Shown in pieces: positions 42,500 to 51,584 of a DNA stretch of 64,000 bases. Position 1 is the stretch's first letter, and each line of letters begins with the position of its first letter. Position numbers and translations under genes: made by a program. This DNA comes from DAIOXA01 sp050949165 (GTDB lineage: Bacteria > Bacillota > Proteinivoracia > UBA4975). The stretch spans positions 248,001 to 312,000 of the forward strand of contig JBMNFF010000003.1 of the NCBI GenBank assembly GCA_050949165.1, given 5' to 3'. The notes under the pieces were generated by a model, which was given only the letters and a program-made list of their open reading frames with translations, did no database searches and was not told the DNA's origin.

Positions 42500-43024
42500 T
42501 TACTGCTGCCTGCTTATTCCCTGACTCTCCAGGATGGCCGCCAACTCCCGGACAGCAAATCGGTCGTGGAGATCCCATTTTAGCTGCTTGGGGCGGCCCC
42601 GCCAATCTGTCCTGGTGGTGCTGATGTACACCACCGTCCCCTCGGTCCGGTATTCCAGGATCTGGTCCCAGGTGTAAATGCGCCCCAGGTAAATCCCCTC
42701 TCTGCGAACCTGGCCATCCAGGGCGCTGCCAGCAATGCCGGCGAGAGCAACAGCTGCAGTGGAAGCAGTCATGACCATCTGTTGGCGGTAATATTCCATA
42801 ACCCACTCAGGGGAGGCGCCCCCGGGGATCTGCCTGATCAGGATAATCAGGTTCATTGCCGAAATCAGGGCGGAAATTGCTCCCAAGATCAGGCTCCACT
42901 TCTTGCGGGGTGGCATCACCTTCATGAGGGTCCCCCCGAGGATTATCCTGATCCGAAACCATATCATGATTACCAAACTGATGAAACTGATGGTAATAAT
43001 CAAGTGCCACTCTATAAATACCAT
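42500..43024 (-). CDS. Hypothetical membrane protein, DUF5673-like
   Basis: The 174 residues comprise an N-terminal helix (WHLIITISFISLVIMIWF), a basic loop, two further helices (SLILGAISALISAMNLIILI and ASTAAVALAGIAGSAL), and a cytoplasmic beta-rich C-terminal domain (GIYLGRIYTWDQILEYRTEG). The C-terminal part resembles the PH-like DUF5673 domain. ATG 43024 is preceded by GGAGGTGGGGCA. Stands alone; function unknown. Confidence 0.7.
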   Translation of the reverse strand: MVFIEWHLIITISFISLVIMIWFRIRIILGGTLMKVMPPRKKWSLILGAISALISAMNLIILIRQIPGGASPEWVMEYYRQQMVMTASTAAVALAGIAGSALDGQVRREGIYLGRIYTWDQILEYRTEGTVVYISTTRTDWRGRPKQLKWDLHDRFAVRELAAILESQGISRQQ

Positions 43025-43154
43025 TGCCCCACCTCCCGTCTTCCCCAATTATACCATATCCACCAGGCGCCCCGGACTTTTTTACCGCAGGCCTCGCAAG
43101 CGGCAGCCATTGCCAGCACCGATGATTCCGCGGCCCTGGCAAGGACCTTCCCCA

Positions 43155-43184
43155 TTAGACTTAATTCTCCCCTCGCGCTACAAT
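43155..43184 (+). promoter_or_regulatory. Promoter of the SulP gene
   Basis: TTAGAC (43155-43160) and TACAAT (43179-43184) are 18 bases apart and end 36 bases before the ATG at 43221. Confidence 0.6.
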
Positions 43185-43220
43185 AGTAAAGGTGTTTACT
43201 ATACAAATGGAGTGAATTGC

Positions 43221-44867
43221 ATGCTTAAGGACTTCATTGATGATCTCAAGAGGGAGTTCAAGGGCTATTCCGGGCAGAAGTTAAAGCAAGATATGCTGGC
43301 CGGTTTGACGGTGACTGCCGTGGCCCTTCCCCTGGCCCTGGCCTTTGGCGTAGGCAGCGGGGCCACTGCAGCGGCAGGTTTGATAACAGCCATCCTTTCC
43401 GGCTATATAATAGGGGGGCTTTCCGGCGCCTCTTACCAGATTTCCGGCCCCACCGGCGCCATGACGGCAATCCTGCTCCTCTTAGCTCAAGAATACGGCT
43501 TAAATGGAATCTGGCTGGCCGGAGCCCTGTCGGGAATCATCCTGATCATCGCCGGTCTGATGAAATTTGGCAAAATCGTCTCTTACATCCCCGCCCCGGT
43601 GGTCACCGGTTTTACTTCGGGCATCGCCCTGATAATCGCCATCGGCCAGATTGACAACTTCTTCGGCGTCCAGTCGGCCCCGGCCGGGTCCGCCGCTCTC
43701 AAACTCGTCAATTACTTGCAGACCGGGATAAACCCTAATTGGTCAGCTGTCCTTTTGGGCGCCATAGTAATAGCGGTGATGATCCTGTGGCCGAAAAAAT
43801 GGAATGCCATCTTCCCCTCCTCCCTGGCGGGGCTGATCCTCGCCCTGGGGGTCAGCATGGTCTGGAAATTTCCGGTGGCTACAATTGGTGAAATTCCCAA
43901 GACCCTGCTCTCCGAAAGCCGCCTGGACTTAGCAGCCATAAAGCTTGGCGATTTCCAGAACATGCTCTTTCCCGCCCTGTCCATCGCCGCCTTGGGCATG
44001 ATAGAAAGCCTTCTCTGCGGAGAAGTGGGCGGAAAGATGAAGGGCGAGCAGCTCAATGCCAACCGCGAGCTGGTAGCCCAGGGAATTGGCAACTTCATCA
44101 TCCCCTTCTTCGGGGGCGTCCCGTCTACCGCCGCCATCGCCCGGTCCAGCGTGGGGATAAAATCCGGCGGACAGACCCGGCTGGTCAGCATTTTCCACTC
44201 CCTGGGCCTGCTGATTGCCATGTTCCTGCTGGCGCCGGTGATGTCCCAAATCCCCCTGGCCGCTTTGGCGGGAGTGCTGATGGTAACGGCCTGGCGCATG
44301 AATGAGTGGCGGAGCATCAGGTACATGTTCAGCAAGAGGTTGGTAGGCGCAATTTCCCTGTTCCTGATCACCATGTTTGCCACCATTATCTTCGACCTCA
44401 CCCAGGCCATCATCATTGGCGTTGCCTTCGCCAGCCTGTTATTTATGCTCAAAATCGCCAATGTAGAGATTATTGTCCAATCTGTGGACGAAAAAAGGCT
44501 GATGGGCAGGCACATTGCCTCTGCCGACAAGCCTTTGGAGCATATCCGCGTCGTCTATTGCACGGGCCCGCTTTTCTTTGCCAATGTCCAAAAGCTAAGG
44601 GCCCAGCTGGCCAATCTGGCCAAGGGCAAGGTCATCATCCTGTCCATGCGAGGGGTTCCCATGATTGATACCACCGGCCTGCAGTGCCTGGAGGAGCTGC
44701 ACCTCATGCTGCAGAGCGAGAATCGCAGGCTGATGCTCTGCGGGCTCCAGCCCCAGGTGGCCAATATGCTCCAGAAAAGTTCGCTCACCCAGAGCATTGG
44801 CGAAAAGATGATCTTCTGGGGCGCCGCCGAAGCGATTATCGCCGCCCAGGACATGGGAGCAGCCTAA
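43221..44867 (+). CDS. SulP family anion transporter with STAS domain
   Basis: This 548-residue SLC26/SulP protein has helices with LAGLTVTAVALPLALAFGVG, GPTGAMTAILLLLAQEYG and VVTGFTSGIALIIAIGQI, then a C-terminal STAS domain (IILSMRGVPMIDTTGLQCLE). It transports sulfate, bicarbonate or a dicarboxylate; the ion cannot be told from sequence by eye. The start is ATG 43221, not the longer frame from 42903, because a promoter and GGAGTGA RBS lie in between and MLKDFIDDLKREF is a normal SulP start. Confidence 0.92.
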   Translation: MLKDFIDDLKREFKGYSGQKLKQDMLAGLTVTAVALPLALAFGVGSGATAAAGLITAILSGYIIGGLSGASYQISGPTGAMTAILLLLAQEYGLNGIWLAGALSGIILIIAGLMKFGKIVSYIPAPVVTGFTSGIALIIAIGQIDNFFGVQSAPAGSAALKLVNYLQTGINPNWSAVLLGAIVIAVMILWPKKWNAIFPSSLAGLILALGVSMVWKFPVATIGEIPKTLLSESRLDLAAIKLGDFQNMLFPALSIAALGMIESLLCGEVGGKMKGEQLNANRELVAQGIGNFIIPFFGGVPSTAAIARSSVGIKSGGQTRLVSIFHSLGLLIAMFLLAPVMSQIPLAALAGVLMVTAWRMNEWRSIRYMFSKRLVGAISLFLITMFATIIFDLTQAIIIGVAFASLLFMLKIANVEIIVQSVDEKRLMGRHIASADKPLEHIRVVYCTGPLFFANVQKLRAQLANLAKGKVIILSMRGVPMIDTTGLQCLEELHLMLQSENRRLMLCGLQPQVANMLQKSSLTQSIGEKMIFWGAAEAIIAAQDMGAA

Positions 44868-44874
44868 AAGAGAG

Positions 44875-44913
44875 CACCCCCTGGATTCTTCTGAAACCAG
44901 GGGGTGGTTTGTT
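44875..44913 (+). terminator. Terminator of the SulP gene
   Basis: CACCCCCTGG pairs with CCAGGGGGTG around a 12-base loop, followed by GTTTGTTT. Confidence 0.85.
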
Positions 44914-44919
44914 TCCTGA

Positions 44920-46632
44920 TTACCAGCGCCTTTTTTCCGGGGGCAGGTCCAGGGCCAGGGTGCCGCCGGGGTTAAGGATGTTGTCGGGGTCCAGGTGGCG
45001 CTTGATGGCCCGAAGCAGCTCCAGCTCATTGGTGCCCAGGGACTCCTCATACCAGGGGGCCAGCATGCGGCCGATGCCGTGGTGATGGCTGAGGGCGGCG
45101 CCGGTCTTGCAGATATGGTCGATGACCTTGGCCTGATAGTCCACGTACTCCTCACTATCCATGCGGGCAATGAAGATGAAATAAAGGTTGGTGCCCTGGG
45201 GATAGAAGTGGGAAGAGTGGGACATGCAGATGGTCTGGGGCCGGGACTTGCAGAAGGCCCGCACCTCCCGCCACACATCCTCCAGGCGGTCCCAGGGCAC
45301 GGCGCATTCCAGGGTATCGATGATGACGCCGTAGTCCTGGAGGTCTTCCCGGAGGTAGGGATCCAGGAAGCGCCCTTCTTCCCACTTGCGAGTGACATAA
45401 CCGGTGGTAGACATGGCCCCATACCGCTTGGCAATCTGGCGAATCCGCCGGGCGACCAAGCGGGTATAGCCGGCATCGCCATCGGCGGTGCCCAGGAGCA
45501 GGCAGCGCTGATTGGGCTTATAGCCCCGGGCCCGGAGCATGGTGTCCAGAATGGTGCCCTCCACCCCATACAGCTTCATCCCCACCTCGGTCTCTTCGGG
45601 GTCCGAGAGGCGGAAGACCGAGGGCAGGCCGAACTCGCCCTGGGAGATCTCCCGCACCGCCTCCAGGGCGCTCATATAATCCCGGAAGATATAGCTGAAG
45701 CGCCGGGTGTTTTCCGGCTGGTATTTAAAGATCTTGAGGGTGGCCTCCACCAGGATGCCATAGGTCCCTTCGGAACCTATCATAATCTGGTCGATGTCGG
45801 GGCCGATGGCCTCGGCGGGATACTCTTTGGTGACGATGTCCCCCACCGGCGTCACATATTCCTGGCAGATAACCAGGTCCTCAATCTTCCCGTAATAGGT
45901 GGAGTTCTGCCCTGCCCCCCGGGTGACGATCCAGCCGCCGATGGTGGAGGAATCAAAGGACTGGGGCAGGTGCCCGCCGGTGTAGCGCTCCTTGGCGCCA
46001 AACAAATTGGGGGCATCCCGGAGGGCGGCCTCGTAATCGGGGCCCATCATTCCCGGCTGGACGGTTACGGTCTGGTTGATGGGGTTGAGCTTGATGATCT
46101 TGTTCATATGCACCCGCATATCCAGGGAGATGCCGCCCCGGGGGCACTCTGTTCCCCGCATCACCGAAGAGCCGCCGCCAAAGGGCGTCACCGGCACTTT
46201 GTTTTCCCGGCACCAGCGCACCAGGTTGCGGACATCCTCCTTATTGCGGGGGCTGACCACGGCATCGGGCAGGTTTTCGATCTTCTTCTCCCGCAGGCGG
46301 ATGAGGTCGTATATCATCTTGCCATAAGCCACCCGCAGGCGGTTGTAATCATCGGTGTGGACATTCTCGGCCCCCACCAGGGCCCGCAGCTCTTGCAGTT
46401 GCTCCTGGCTGAGGCGGGAGGGAATGTCGTATTCCACCTTTTCCTCTCCCACATTCTGCTTGACCTGAAAGTCTGCATCGGTCATGGCAAAGGTTTCCTT
46501 CATCAGGGCATAGAGGCGCTTGTTGGGATGCTTGAAGCGGTCGGGATAACCCCATTTAAATATGGATCTGTATGATTGCTCCGGCGGCACCTTCTCGTAC
46601 CAATCGGGATAAAAGGGCTTTTTCTCGGCCAT
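44920..46632 (-). CDS. Alkyl-DHAP-synthase/GlcD-like FAD-binding oxidase
   Basis: This 570-residue flavoprotein has the FAD-binding PCMH domain (TPFGGGSSVMRGTE, LPQSFDSSTIGGWIVTRGAG, MIGSEGTYGILVEATLKIF) and the C-terminal cap ending with HHHGIGRMLAPWYEE. The HHH motif and STIGGW segment are closest to alkyldihydroxyacetonephosphate synthase; D-lactate and glycolate oxidases are looser relatives. It is the last gene of a redox operon with GlpA-like and DUF1667 proteins, so it may oxidise a glycerol- or hydroxy-acid-like substrate. ATG 46632 follows GGGGAGGAG; the longer frame to 46662 is rejected. Confidence 0.85.
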   Translation of the reverse strand: MAEKKPFYPDWYEKVPPEQSYRSIFKWGYPDRFKHPNKRLYALMKETFAMTDADFQVKQNVGEEKVEYDIPSRLSQEQLQELRALVGAENVHTDDYNRLRVAYGKMIYDLIRLREKKIENLPDAVVSPRNKEDVRNLVRWCRENKVPVTPFGGGSSVMRGTECPRGGISLDMRVHMNKIIKLNPINQTVTVQPGMMGPDYEAALRDAPNLFGAKERYTGGHLPQSFDSSTIGGWIVTRGAGQNSTYYGKIEDLVICQEYVTPVGDIVTKEYPAEAIGPDIDQIMIGSEGTYGILVEATLKIFKYQPENTRRFSYIFRDYMSALEAVREISQGEFGLPSVFRLSDPEETEVGMKLYGVEGTILDTMLRARGYKPNQRCLLLGTADGDAGYTRLVARRIRQIAKRYGAMSTTGYVTRKWEEGRFLDPYLREDLQDYGVIIDTLECAVPWDRLEDVWREVRAFCKSRPQTICMSHSSHFYPQGTNLYFIFIARMDSEEYVDYQAKVIDHICKTGAALSHHHGIGRMLAPWYEESLGTNELELLRAIKRHLDPDNILNPGGTLALDLPPEKRRW

Positions 46633-46658
46633 GCTAACTCCTCCCCATCTTTTTTTCC

Positions 46659-47033
46659 TCAATGGTAAGCGGACTGTTCTTCACCCATGTCGGCGGTGGC
46701 AATCAAAGACACGTCGGTGCCCGCCAACCGGGGGATCACCACATCCCCGGGCCGCAGCCTTCGCTCCACCCGCACCGAGTTAATCTCCCCCATGCAGGCG
46801 AAGATTCGGGCCAAGGGCACCTCGCCCTGGGTGCGCACCGGCAGCATGGGATAATCGGAGAAGCTGGTGCGCACGGTGGTGGTCAGAGTGCGGCTGGGAT
46901 TGGTCAGTTCCTTCTCGGCATAGGCCACACCCCGGGGACACCTGTTTCCCTGGACCACCAGGTCCTGCCCCCGGGAGCTGACCTGCAGGCGGCAGCCCTG
47001 GGGACATTGGATGCAGATGATTTCCCTAGCCAT
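46659..47033 (-). CDS. DUF1667 Cys-rich redox protein
   Basis: This 124-residue protein begins MAREIICIQCPQGCRLQV and has CPRG later, giving C-x2-C-x3-C plus a distal Cys, suited to an Fe-S centre. DUF1667 proteins occur with GlpA/GlpB-like dehydrogenases in Clostridia and probably pass electrons. It overlaps the preceding oxidoreductase gene by eight bases. Confidence 0.92.
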   Translation of the reverse strand: MAREIICIQCPQGCRLQVSSRGQDLVVQGNRCPRGVAYAEKELTNPSRTLTTTVRTSFSDYPMLPVRTQGEVPLARIFACMGEINSVRVERRLRPGDVVIPRLAGTDVSLIATADMGEEQSAYH

Positions 47034-48294
47034 TTTCCTCCCCCTTCAAGTTCAAGATTACTTTTTCCGCCCCGGCGGGAATGGCGGTCAAATCCAGGAC
47101 GAGCCGCTCCATCTCCGGCGGCCGCATCACCGGGTACCGCTTGCGCATCAAGGTTTCCCCGCCGACAGTGACCGCCACTTGGGCATTGCGCAAGGTGCGG
47201 GCAGAGCGCAGGTAAATCACCGCCTGCCCCCCCGCCGCCACATCCAGGCGGCTGGGCACGGCATAGAGGATATCCCCCTCCGGGCTCAGCTCCAGATGCC
47301 GGGGCTCCCTTCCCTGGCCCAGGGCATACTCAGCGGCGGCCCGACCGGCAGTGGTCCCGCTTTCCGAGACATAGTCCACCAAGTCGTTGACATGGAGGGC
47401 GTTGCCGCAACTGTAGAGTCCCGGCACATTGGTGGCCAGGTGCTGGTCCACCGCGGGTCCGCCGGTGCGGGGGTTGAGCTCCACCCCCAGAGGGGCTAGG
47501 ATGTCGTTTTCGGGGATCAGCCCCACCGAGAGGACCAGGGTATCGCAGGGCACAAGGCGGCCCTGCCCCGGCAGCGGCCGCAGCCTCTCATCCACCGGGC
47601 TGACCATTACTCCCTCCACCCTTTCCCGGCCCAGGACCTGGGTTACGGTGGCGCTGAGGTGGAGGGGGATATTGTAGTCCTGCAGGCACTGAACCAGGTT
47701 TCGGGTGAGCCCCGATGGCTCGGGCTTGATCTCGTACACCCCTTCCACCTGGGCCCCTTCCAGGACCAGGCGCCGGGCCATGATCAAGCCGATATCCCCG
47801 GAACCCAGAATGACGCAGCGCCGCCCCGGGAGCAAGCCCTCGATATTGATGAGGTGCTGGACGGTGCCGGCGGTGTAGATTCCCGCCGGGCGCTGGCCGT
47901 GGATGAAGACCTGGCGGGAGGTGCGCTCCCGGCAGCCAGTGGCCGCCACTAGGGCCCGGGCCTGGAGCTGAAACACCGCCTGCTCCCGATTCTGCAGGAT
48001 GAGGGCGAACCCTTCTCCTTCCCGCCTCAGTTCCAGGAGGAAGGTCTCGGTGAAGATGGGGATTCCGCGCCGACGGACCTCCTGGATATCCCGCCAGGCG
48101 TATTCCGGGCCGGTGAGTTTTTCGCCGTAGCGCACCAGGCCAAAGCCGTCGTGGATGCACTGCTTGAGGATGCCCCCGGGCCGCGACTCCCGCTCGATCA
48201 GGCAGACCCCGGCCCCGGCCTCGTGGGCCGCTATGGCCGCCGCCAGCCCCGCCGGACCCGCACCGATGACTACTGTATCCCATACTTTACCCAT
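47026..48294 (-). CDS. FAD/NAD-dependent oxidoreductase (GlpB/HcnB-like)
   Basis: This 422-residue flavoprotein has an N-terminal FAD loop (VVIGAGPAGLAAAIAAHEAG), a second dinucleotide fold (RRCVILGSGDIGLIMARRL) and a C-terminal YSCGNALHVNDLVDYVSESG that closes the FAD site. It resembles the small oxidoreductase found after GlpA-like dehydrogenases in Clostridia. It likely reoxidises the dehydrogenase with NAD or hands electrons to DUF1667. Overlaps neighbours on both sides, showing tight coupling. Confidence 0.92.
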   Translation of the reverse strand: MGKVWDTVVIGAGPAGLAAAIAAHEAGAGVCLIERESRPGGILKQCIHDGFGLVRYGEKLTGPEYAWRDIQEVRRRGIPIFTETFLLELRREGEGFALILQNREQAVFQLQARALVAATGCRERTSRQVFIHGQRPAGIYTAGTVQHLINIEGLLPGRRCVILGSGDIGLIMARRLVLEGAQVEGVYEIKPEPSGLTRNLVQCLQDYNIPLHLSATVTQVLGRERVEGVMVSPVDERLRPLPGQGRLVPCDTLVLSVGLIPENDILAPLGVELNPRTGGPAVDQHLATNVPGLYSCGNALHVNDLVDYVSESGTTAGRAAAEYALGQGREPRHLELSPEGDILYAVPSRLDVAAGGQAVIYLRSARTLRNAQVAVTVGGETLMRKRYPVMRPPEMERLVLDLTAIPAGAEKVILNLKGEENG

Positions 48295-50011
48295 CTCTGG
48301 CCACCTCCCTGGGCTCCTTGGTGGGCGCCAGCACCAGCTGGGAGCCCGGCCTGCCCTTCACCACCCCGGTGAGAGCAGTCCCCGTCTCCCGGGCCAGGAT
48401 CTCCAGCAGGGCAGGGGTGCAGAATCCGCCCTGACAGCGCCCCATCCCCGCCCGCACCCGGCGCTTGATGGCATCCAGGGAAGCGGCGGGAACGGAACTC
48501 CTGATGGCGGCGACTATCTCTCCCTCGGAAATGGCCTCGCACCGGCAGACTATCCTGCCGTAGGCAGGGTTTTCCCGGATCAGTCGGGCCCGCTCCTCCA
48601 GACTCAAATCCTCCAGGCGAGGGTTGGGCCTGCGCACGGGGTCAAAGCGGGGATTGAGGCGAACCTCCATGACCTTTGCCAGCAGTTTTACCGTCATCTC
48701 CGCCACATCCTGGGCGATGGCCGGGGCCGAGGCCAGTCCCGGAGACTGAATCCCTGCCGCGTGAACCAGGTTGGCCACATACTCCGACGGTTCGATGACA
48801 AAATCCTCTTCAAAGGTGCAGGCCCGCACCCCGGCAAAATAGGTAATGACATCCCCCGGCCGGAGCCGGGTATTGAGGGGCAGGTGCCGGGAGAGCAGAA
48901 ACTCTATATCTTCAGGCCCCGTGGACCAGTCTTCCCGTTGGGGCACTTCCACGGCATTGGGCCCCATGAGGAGGTTGCCCTCCACGGTGGGGTTGAGGCC
49001 CCCGCCCTTGGTATGGGCTTTGCTGTTCAGCTTGGGTATGGCCAGGACGCCCCTCTGCAGGGGACGGGTCTTCTTGTCCAGAATGGCAATGGTCCCCTTG
49101 CGGCCGTGGATGGTGAAGAACCGGTCATTGGCAAAGCCTGCCACCTTATCCGCCCACACTCCGGCGGCATTGATGACCACCTTGGCCCTGAGGCTGCCCC
49201 GGTTGGTCCTTACCTCCACAATCCGGTTTCCTTCCATGACAAACCCCTGGACCATGGTGTTCAGGAAGACTTGGGCGCCGTTTTCCACGGCGTTTTCGGC
49301 ATAGGCCACCGTCACCTCATAGGGGGCCACCACCCCCGTCGAGGGCAAGAGCACCCCGCCCTTCTGGGCGGGAGTGACATTGGGCTCCCGCTGGAACACC
49401 TCTCGCCGGGAAAGGGGAATTACCCCGTCCACGCCCTTGGCCAGGGCCTGCTTGCGCACCCAGGGCAGGAGGAGCTGATAGATGCTCCTTTCCAGCAAGA
49501 CCAGAGAGCCGCACCGCTCCAGCTTGAACCCCAGCTCTCGGGCAGCCTGGGTGTACATCCGGTTGCCCCGGATGTTGTAGGCGAGTTTTTTGCTCCCCCT
49601 GGAAGGGGCGATACCCGGGTGGATCATGCCGTTATTGCGGCTGGAGGCCTGTTTAGCCACGTCGTCCTCCTTCTCCAACACCGCCACCTTCAGGTCCCAG
49701 CGGGTCAGCTCCCGGGCGATGGCGCAGCCGATGACGCCCCCTCCCACAACCGCGACGTCGAATTCCCGCCCCGCCAGGGCCTGGTCCGTAAGGGGAGGGC
49801 TGTATTCCTCCGGCGGGCTGACACCCTCCACCTGGATATCGTTGACCACTCCCTTGTAGCCGTGGCCGGCGGCCGCATACCCGGCGGCGATGTACTGCTG
49901 CCAACTCTGAACCCGGCCCTCCAGGACCACGGACTGGCGCCACTGGCGGGCTTCAACTTCCGCCAGCCCTTCCCGCGCCAATGCCCTTCTCACTGCCTTC
50001 AGCCCAGTCAT
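48287..50011 (-). CDS. GlpA-like glycerol-3-phosphate dehydrogenase-type flavoprotein with BFD domain
   Basis: This is a 574-residue protein. Residues 1-75 form an extra N-terminal module resembling a BON domain (SVVLEGRVQSWQQYIAAGYA, YKGVVNDIQVEG). Then comes a DAO-type FAD domain (DVAVVGGGVIGCAIARELTR, SSRNNGMIHPGIAP). The C-terminus has a BFD-like [2Fe-2S] motif (CRCEAISEGEI ... MGRCQGGFC). GlpA relatives oxidise glycerol 3-phosphate. The gene heads the operon and has a perfect promoter with an operator-like palindrome. The substrate is inferred; related proteins in Clostridia also act on other hydroxy compounds. Confidence 0.9.
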   Translation of the reverse strand: MTGLKAVRRALAREGLAEVEARQWRQSVVLEGRVQSWQQYIAAGYAAAGHGYKGVVNDIQVEGVSPPEEYSPPLTDQALAGREFDVAVVGGGVIGCAIARELTRWDLKVAVLEKEDDVAKQASSRNNGMIHPGIAPSRGSKKLAYNIRGNRMYTQAARELGFKLERCGSLVLLERSIYQLLLPWVRKQALAKGVDGVIPLSRREVFQREPNVTPAQKGGVLLPSTGVVAPYEVTVAYAENAVENGAQVFLNTMVQGFVMEGNRIVEVRTNRGSLRAKVVINAAGVWADKVAGFANDRFFTIHGRKGTIAILDKKTRPLQRGVLAIPKLNSKAHTKGGGLNPTVEGNLLMGPNAVEVPQREDWSTGPEDIEFLLSRHLPLNTRLRPGDVITYFAGVRACTFEEDFVIEPSEYVANLVHAAGIQSPGLASAPAIAQDVAEMTVKLLAKVMEVRLNPRFDPVRRPNPRLEDLSLEERARLIRENPAYGRIVCRCEAISEGEIVAAIRSSVPAASLDAIKRRVRAGMGRCQGGFCTPALLEILARETGTALTGVVKGRPGSQLVLAPTKEPREVARDG

Positions 50012-50036
50012 CTCACTCCCCTCCTATATATCCGAA

Positions 50037-50087
50037 TGTCCGGACTTTTCCTGGTTTAATTTTATTTTGCCCTCGGCAAACTGTCAA
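50037..50087 (-). promoter_or_regulatory. Promoter and GTCCGGAC operator of the redox operon
   Basis: On the minus strand TTGACA (50082-50087), a 17-base spacer and TAAAAT (50059-50064) form a near-consensus promoter. The palindrome GTCCGGAC (50038-50045) lies 13 bases downstream of the -10, where a bound repressor would block the start. The same palindrome stands upstream of the alcohol dehydrogenase gene at 63550. Confidence 0.75.
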
Positions 50088-50114
50088 GGTTTTCCCCTTT
50101 ATTGTATGACCACG

Positions 50115-50237
50115 CCGGGGCAGATTTGCATTCTTGTCGCCGGAGGCAGGATTTTTTGCCCCGGATGTCAAATACTTAGATGACACCGCCAGCAGGGCGT
50201 GCCCTGCTCTTCTTACAGCCTCAGGGCTGTTTTTTTG
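50115..50237 (+). ncRNA. Candidate structured RNA or leader ending in an intrinsic terminator
   Basis: Four helices can form in order: CCGGGGCA (50115) with TGCCCCGG (50157); TGTCA with TGACA (50166/50181); AGCAGGGC with GCCCTGCT (50191-50208); and ACAGCC with GGCTGT (50215-50230), followed by a run of eight T. No ORF lies upstream on this strand to need a terminator. It may be a small RNA or an attenuator in front of the membrane protein gene at 50304. No known riboswitch class was recognised. Confidence 0.4.
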
Positions 50238-50303
50238 TTCATGCATAAAGGCCAGCGCCTGCCAATAGTATTTTAAGGAGCAAGAATATAAGGAGTGAAT
50301 TCC

Positions 50304-50882
50304 GTGCTCTCCGACAGGCTGACCTTCCTGAAACAGCTGCCCCGGGGCCCCGCTTTGCGCAAGATTTTTTCGGTGCTCCTCTGGGTCCTGGCGGCCCTGA
50401 CGATCTTTGCCGGCCTCTATTTCATCATCGACATGTTCATGGCCCTGTCCCAGGCCGAACACCCGGCGGCGGTGCTGGGAACCATCATCGCCGCCCTCGC
50501 TACGGCGGTAGGGACGGCCCTGATTGTCCTCACCATCCTCCACCACCTGCCCGACCTCCGGGGCACATCCCCCCCAGACTACCCGGTGATCCACCTGGTC
50601 GCCCTGCTCCTGCGCCTGCTGGGGGAGGGCCTGGCGGCGTTTCACCTTGCAGCGGGGCTGGCTACCGGCATCGCCTTCTGGTTTGGCAGCCGTCCTAGCT
50701 TGCCCTACTTCCAGAGCCTGATGTGGAGGATCCTCGGTTTCGCCGCCTTCCCGCCCTTCATCTCCGGTCTGATCGCCATCCTCGCCAGCGTCTTCCAGGC
50801 CGCCCTGTCGCTGCTGGCCTGTTACCTGGCGGCAGAATTGCTCCTGCTGCTCCGGGAACTGCCCCTGAAAACCAAAAGGTAG
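50304..50882 (+). CDS. Membrane protein, tandem paralogue 1
   Basis: The 192 residues start FLKQLPRGPALRKIFSVLLW after a few polar residues and contain about four helices. I do not recognise the family. GTG 50304 was chosen because AAGGAG lies eight bases upstream and because the resulting length equals that of the next gene, a clear paralogue (LPRGPALRKI against LSQGPQLRKI; a shared C-terminal LAAELLLLLRELP/LLAELLLMFRNIA segment). Lies directly downstream of the RNA candidate. Confidence 0.75.
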   Translation: MLSDRLTFLKQLPRGPALRKIFSVLLWVLAALTIFAGLYFIIDMFMALSQAEHPAAVLGTIIAALATAVGTALIVLTILHHLPDLRGTSPPDYPVIHLVALLLRLLGEGLAAFHLAAGLATGIAFWFGSRPSLPYFQSLMWRILGFAAFPPFISGLIAILASVFQAALSLLACYLAAELLLLLRELPLKTKR

Positions 50883-50959
50883 AATTGCGGTTCCACCTAC
50901 AGTTTTTTCCATGAATCCGCGCATTAGTTAATAGGAAACCAACTATTGGAGGTGGAACG

Positions 50960-51538
50960 GTGAAAATCTCTCAAATAGAACCTTTTGTGGAATCCTTATC
51001 CCAAGGTCCTCAGCTCCGCAAAATCCTGGCCTTGGTCTTAAGGGTGCTGGCAGTGCTTGCAGGGTGCACAGGCCTCTTCTTCTTTCTGTATGTTCTGGGT
51101 CAGATAGTTATTGCTGTCCGCACCGATGTCCTTGAAGCCTTGGGGCTGCTCTTTGCTCTGGCGATAGTGGTTGCTGTCTTCTTTGTGGCAGTGAAGATCC
51201 TCCTCTTCCGGGCCAAAGGGCTCCTGCTCCAAACTGAATACGAGTACCCCTTGGCCGTCATCGCCTCGCTGCTGCTGAAAACCATTGGCGAGTTGCTGAC
51301 CCTGTTTGCCGGTGGCAGCGGCTTATTCGCCGGCATTCTCATTTGGTTTGGCCGAGTTTACCCGGCAATTCCTTCTTTAAGTCCTCCCTTCGTGCACGCT
51401 CTTCTATTCCCCGCTTCTTCCTTTGTCCAAGGCCTGATTCTGATAATTGCCAGCCAGGTATATGCCCTGGTGCTGCTGGTCTTTTTCTACCTGCTGGCAG
51501 AACTGCTCCTCATGTTCCGAAACATAGCGACAAAATAA
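50960..51538 (+). CDS. Membrane protein, tandem paralogue 2
   Basis: This 192-residue paralogue of the previous gene has the same helix layout, with conserved QGPQLRKILALVLRVLAVLA at the N-terminus and FFYLLAELLLMFRNIATK at the C-terminus. RBS GGAGGTGG. The pair is probably an operon ending at the strong terminator just behind. Base composition is slightly more AT-rich than that of paralogue 1, as if it evolved less under local GC pressure. Function unknown. Confidence 0.75.
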   Translation: MKISQIEPFVESLSQGPQLRKILALVLRVLAVLAGCTGLFFFLYVLGQIVIAVRTDVLEALGLLFALAIVVAVFFVAVKILLFRAKGLLLQTEYEYPLAVIASLLLKTIGELLTLFAGGSGLFAGILIWFGRVYPAIPSLSPPFVHALLFPASSFVQGLILIIASQVYALVLLVFFYLLAELLLMFRNIATK

Positions 51539-51542
51539 AATC

Positions 51543-51570
51543 AAATCCCGCTTCATAAGCGGGATTTATT
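51543..51570 (+). terminator. Terminator after the tandem membrane protein genes
   Basis: AAATCCCGCTT pairs perfectly with AAGCGGGATTT around CAT, preceded by A-rich and followed by T-rich sequence; it may work in both directions and also serve the convergent gene ending at 51585. Confidence 0.85.
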
Positions 51571-51584
51571 ATCATTCAATATTT

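Noticed and set aside
44995..46575. Long + strand ORF (526 codons) opposite the FAD oxidase
   Set aside because: Exact antisense of a clear flavoprotein; low-complexity Gly/His/Leu composition typical of GC-rich shadows.
48155..50059. Long + strand ORF (634 codons) opposite the GlpA-like gene
   Set aside because: Antisense shadow across two real genes, no RBS, no recognisable motif.
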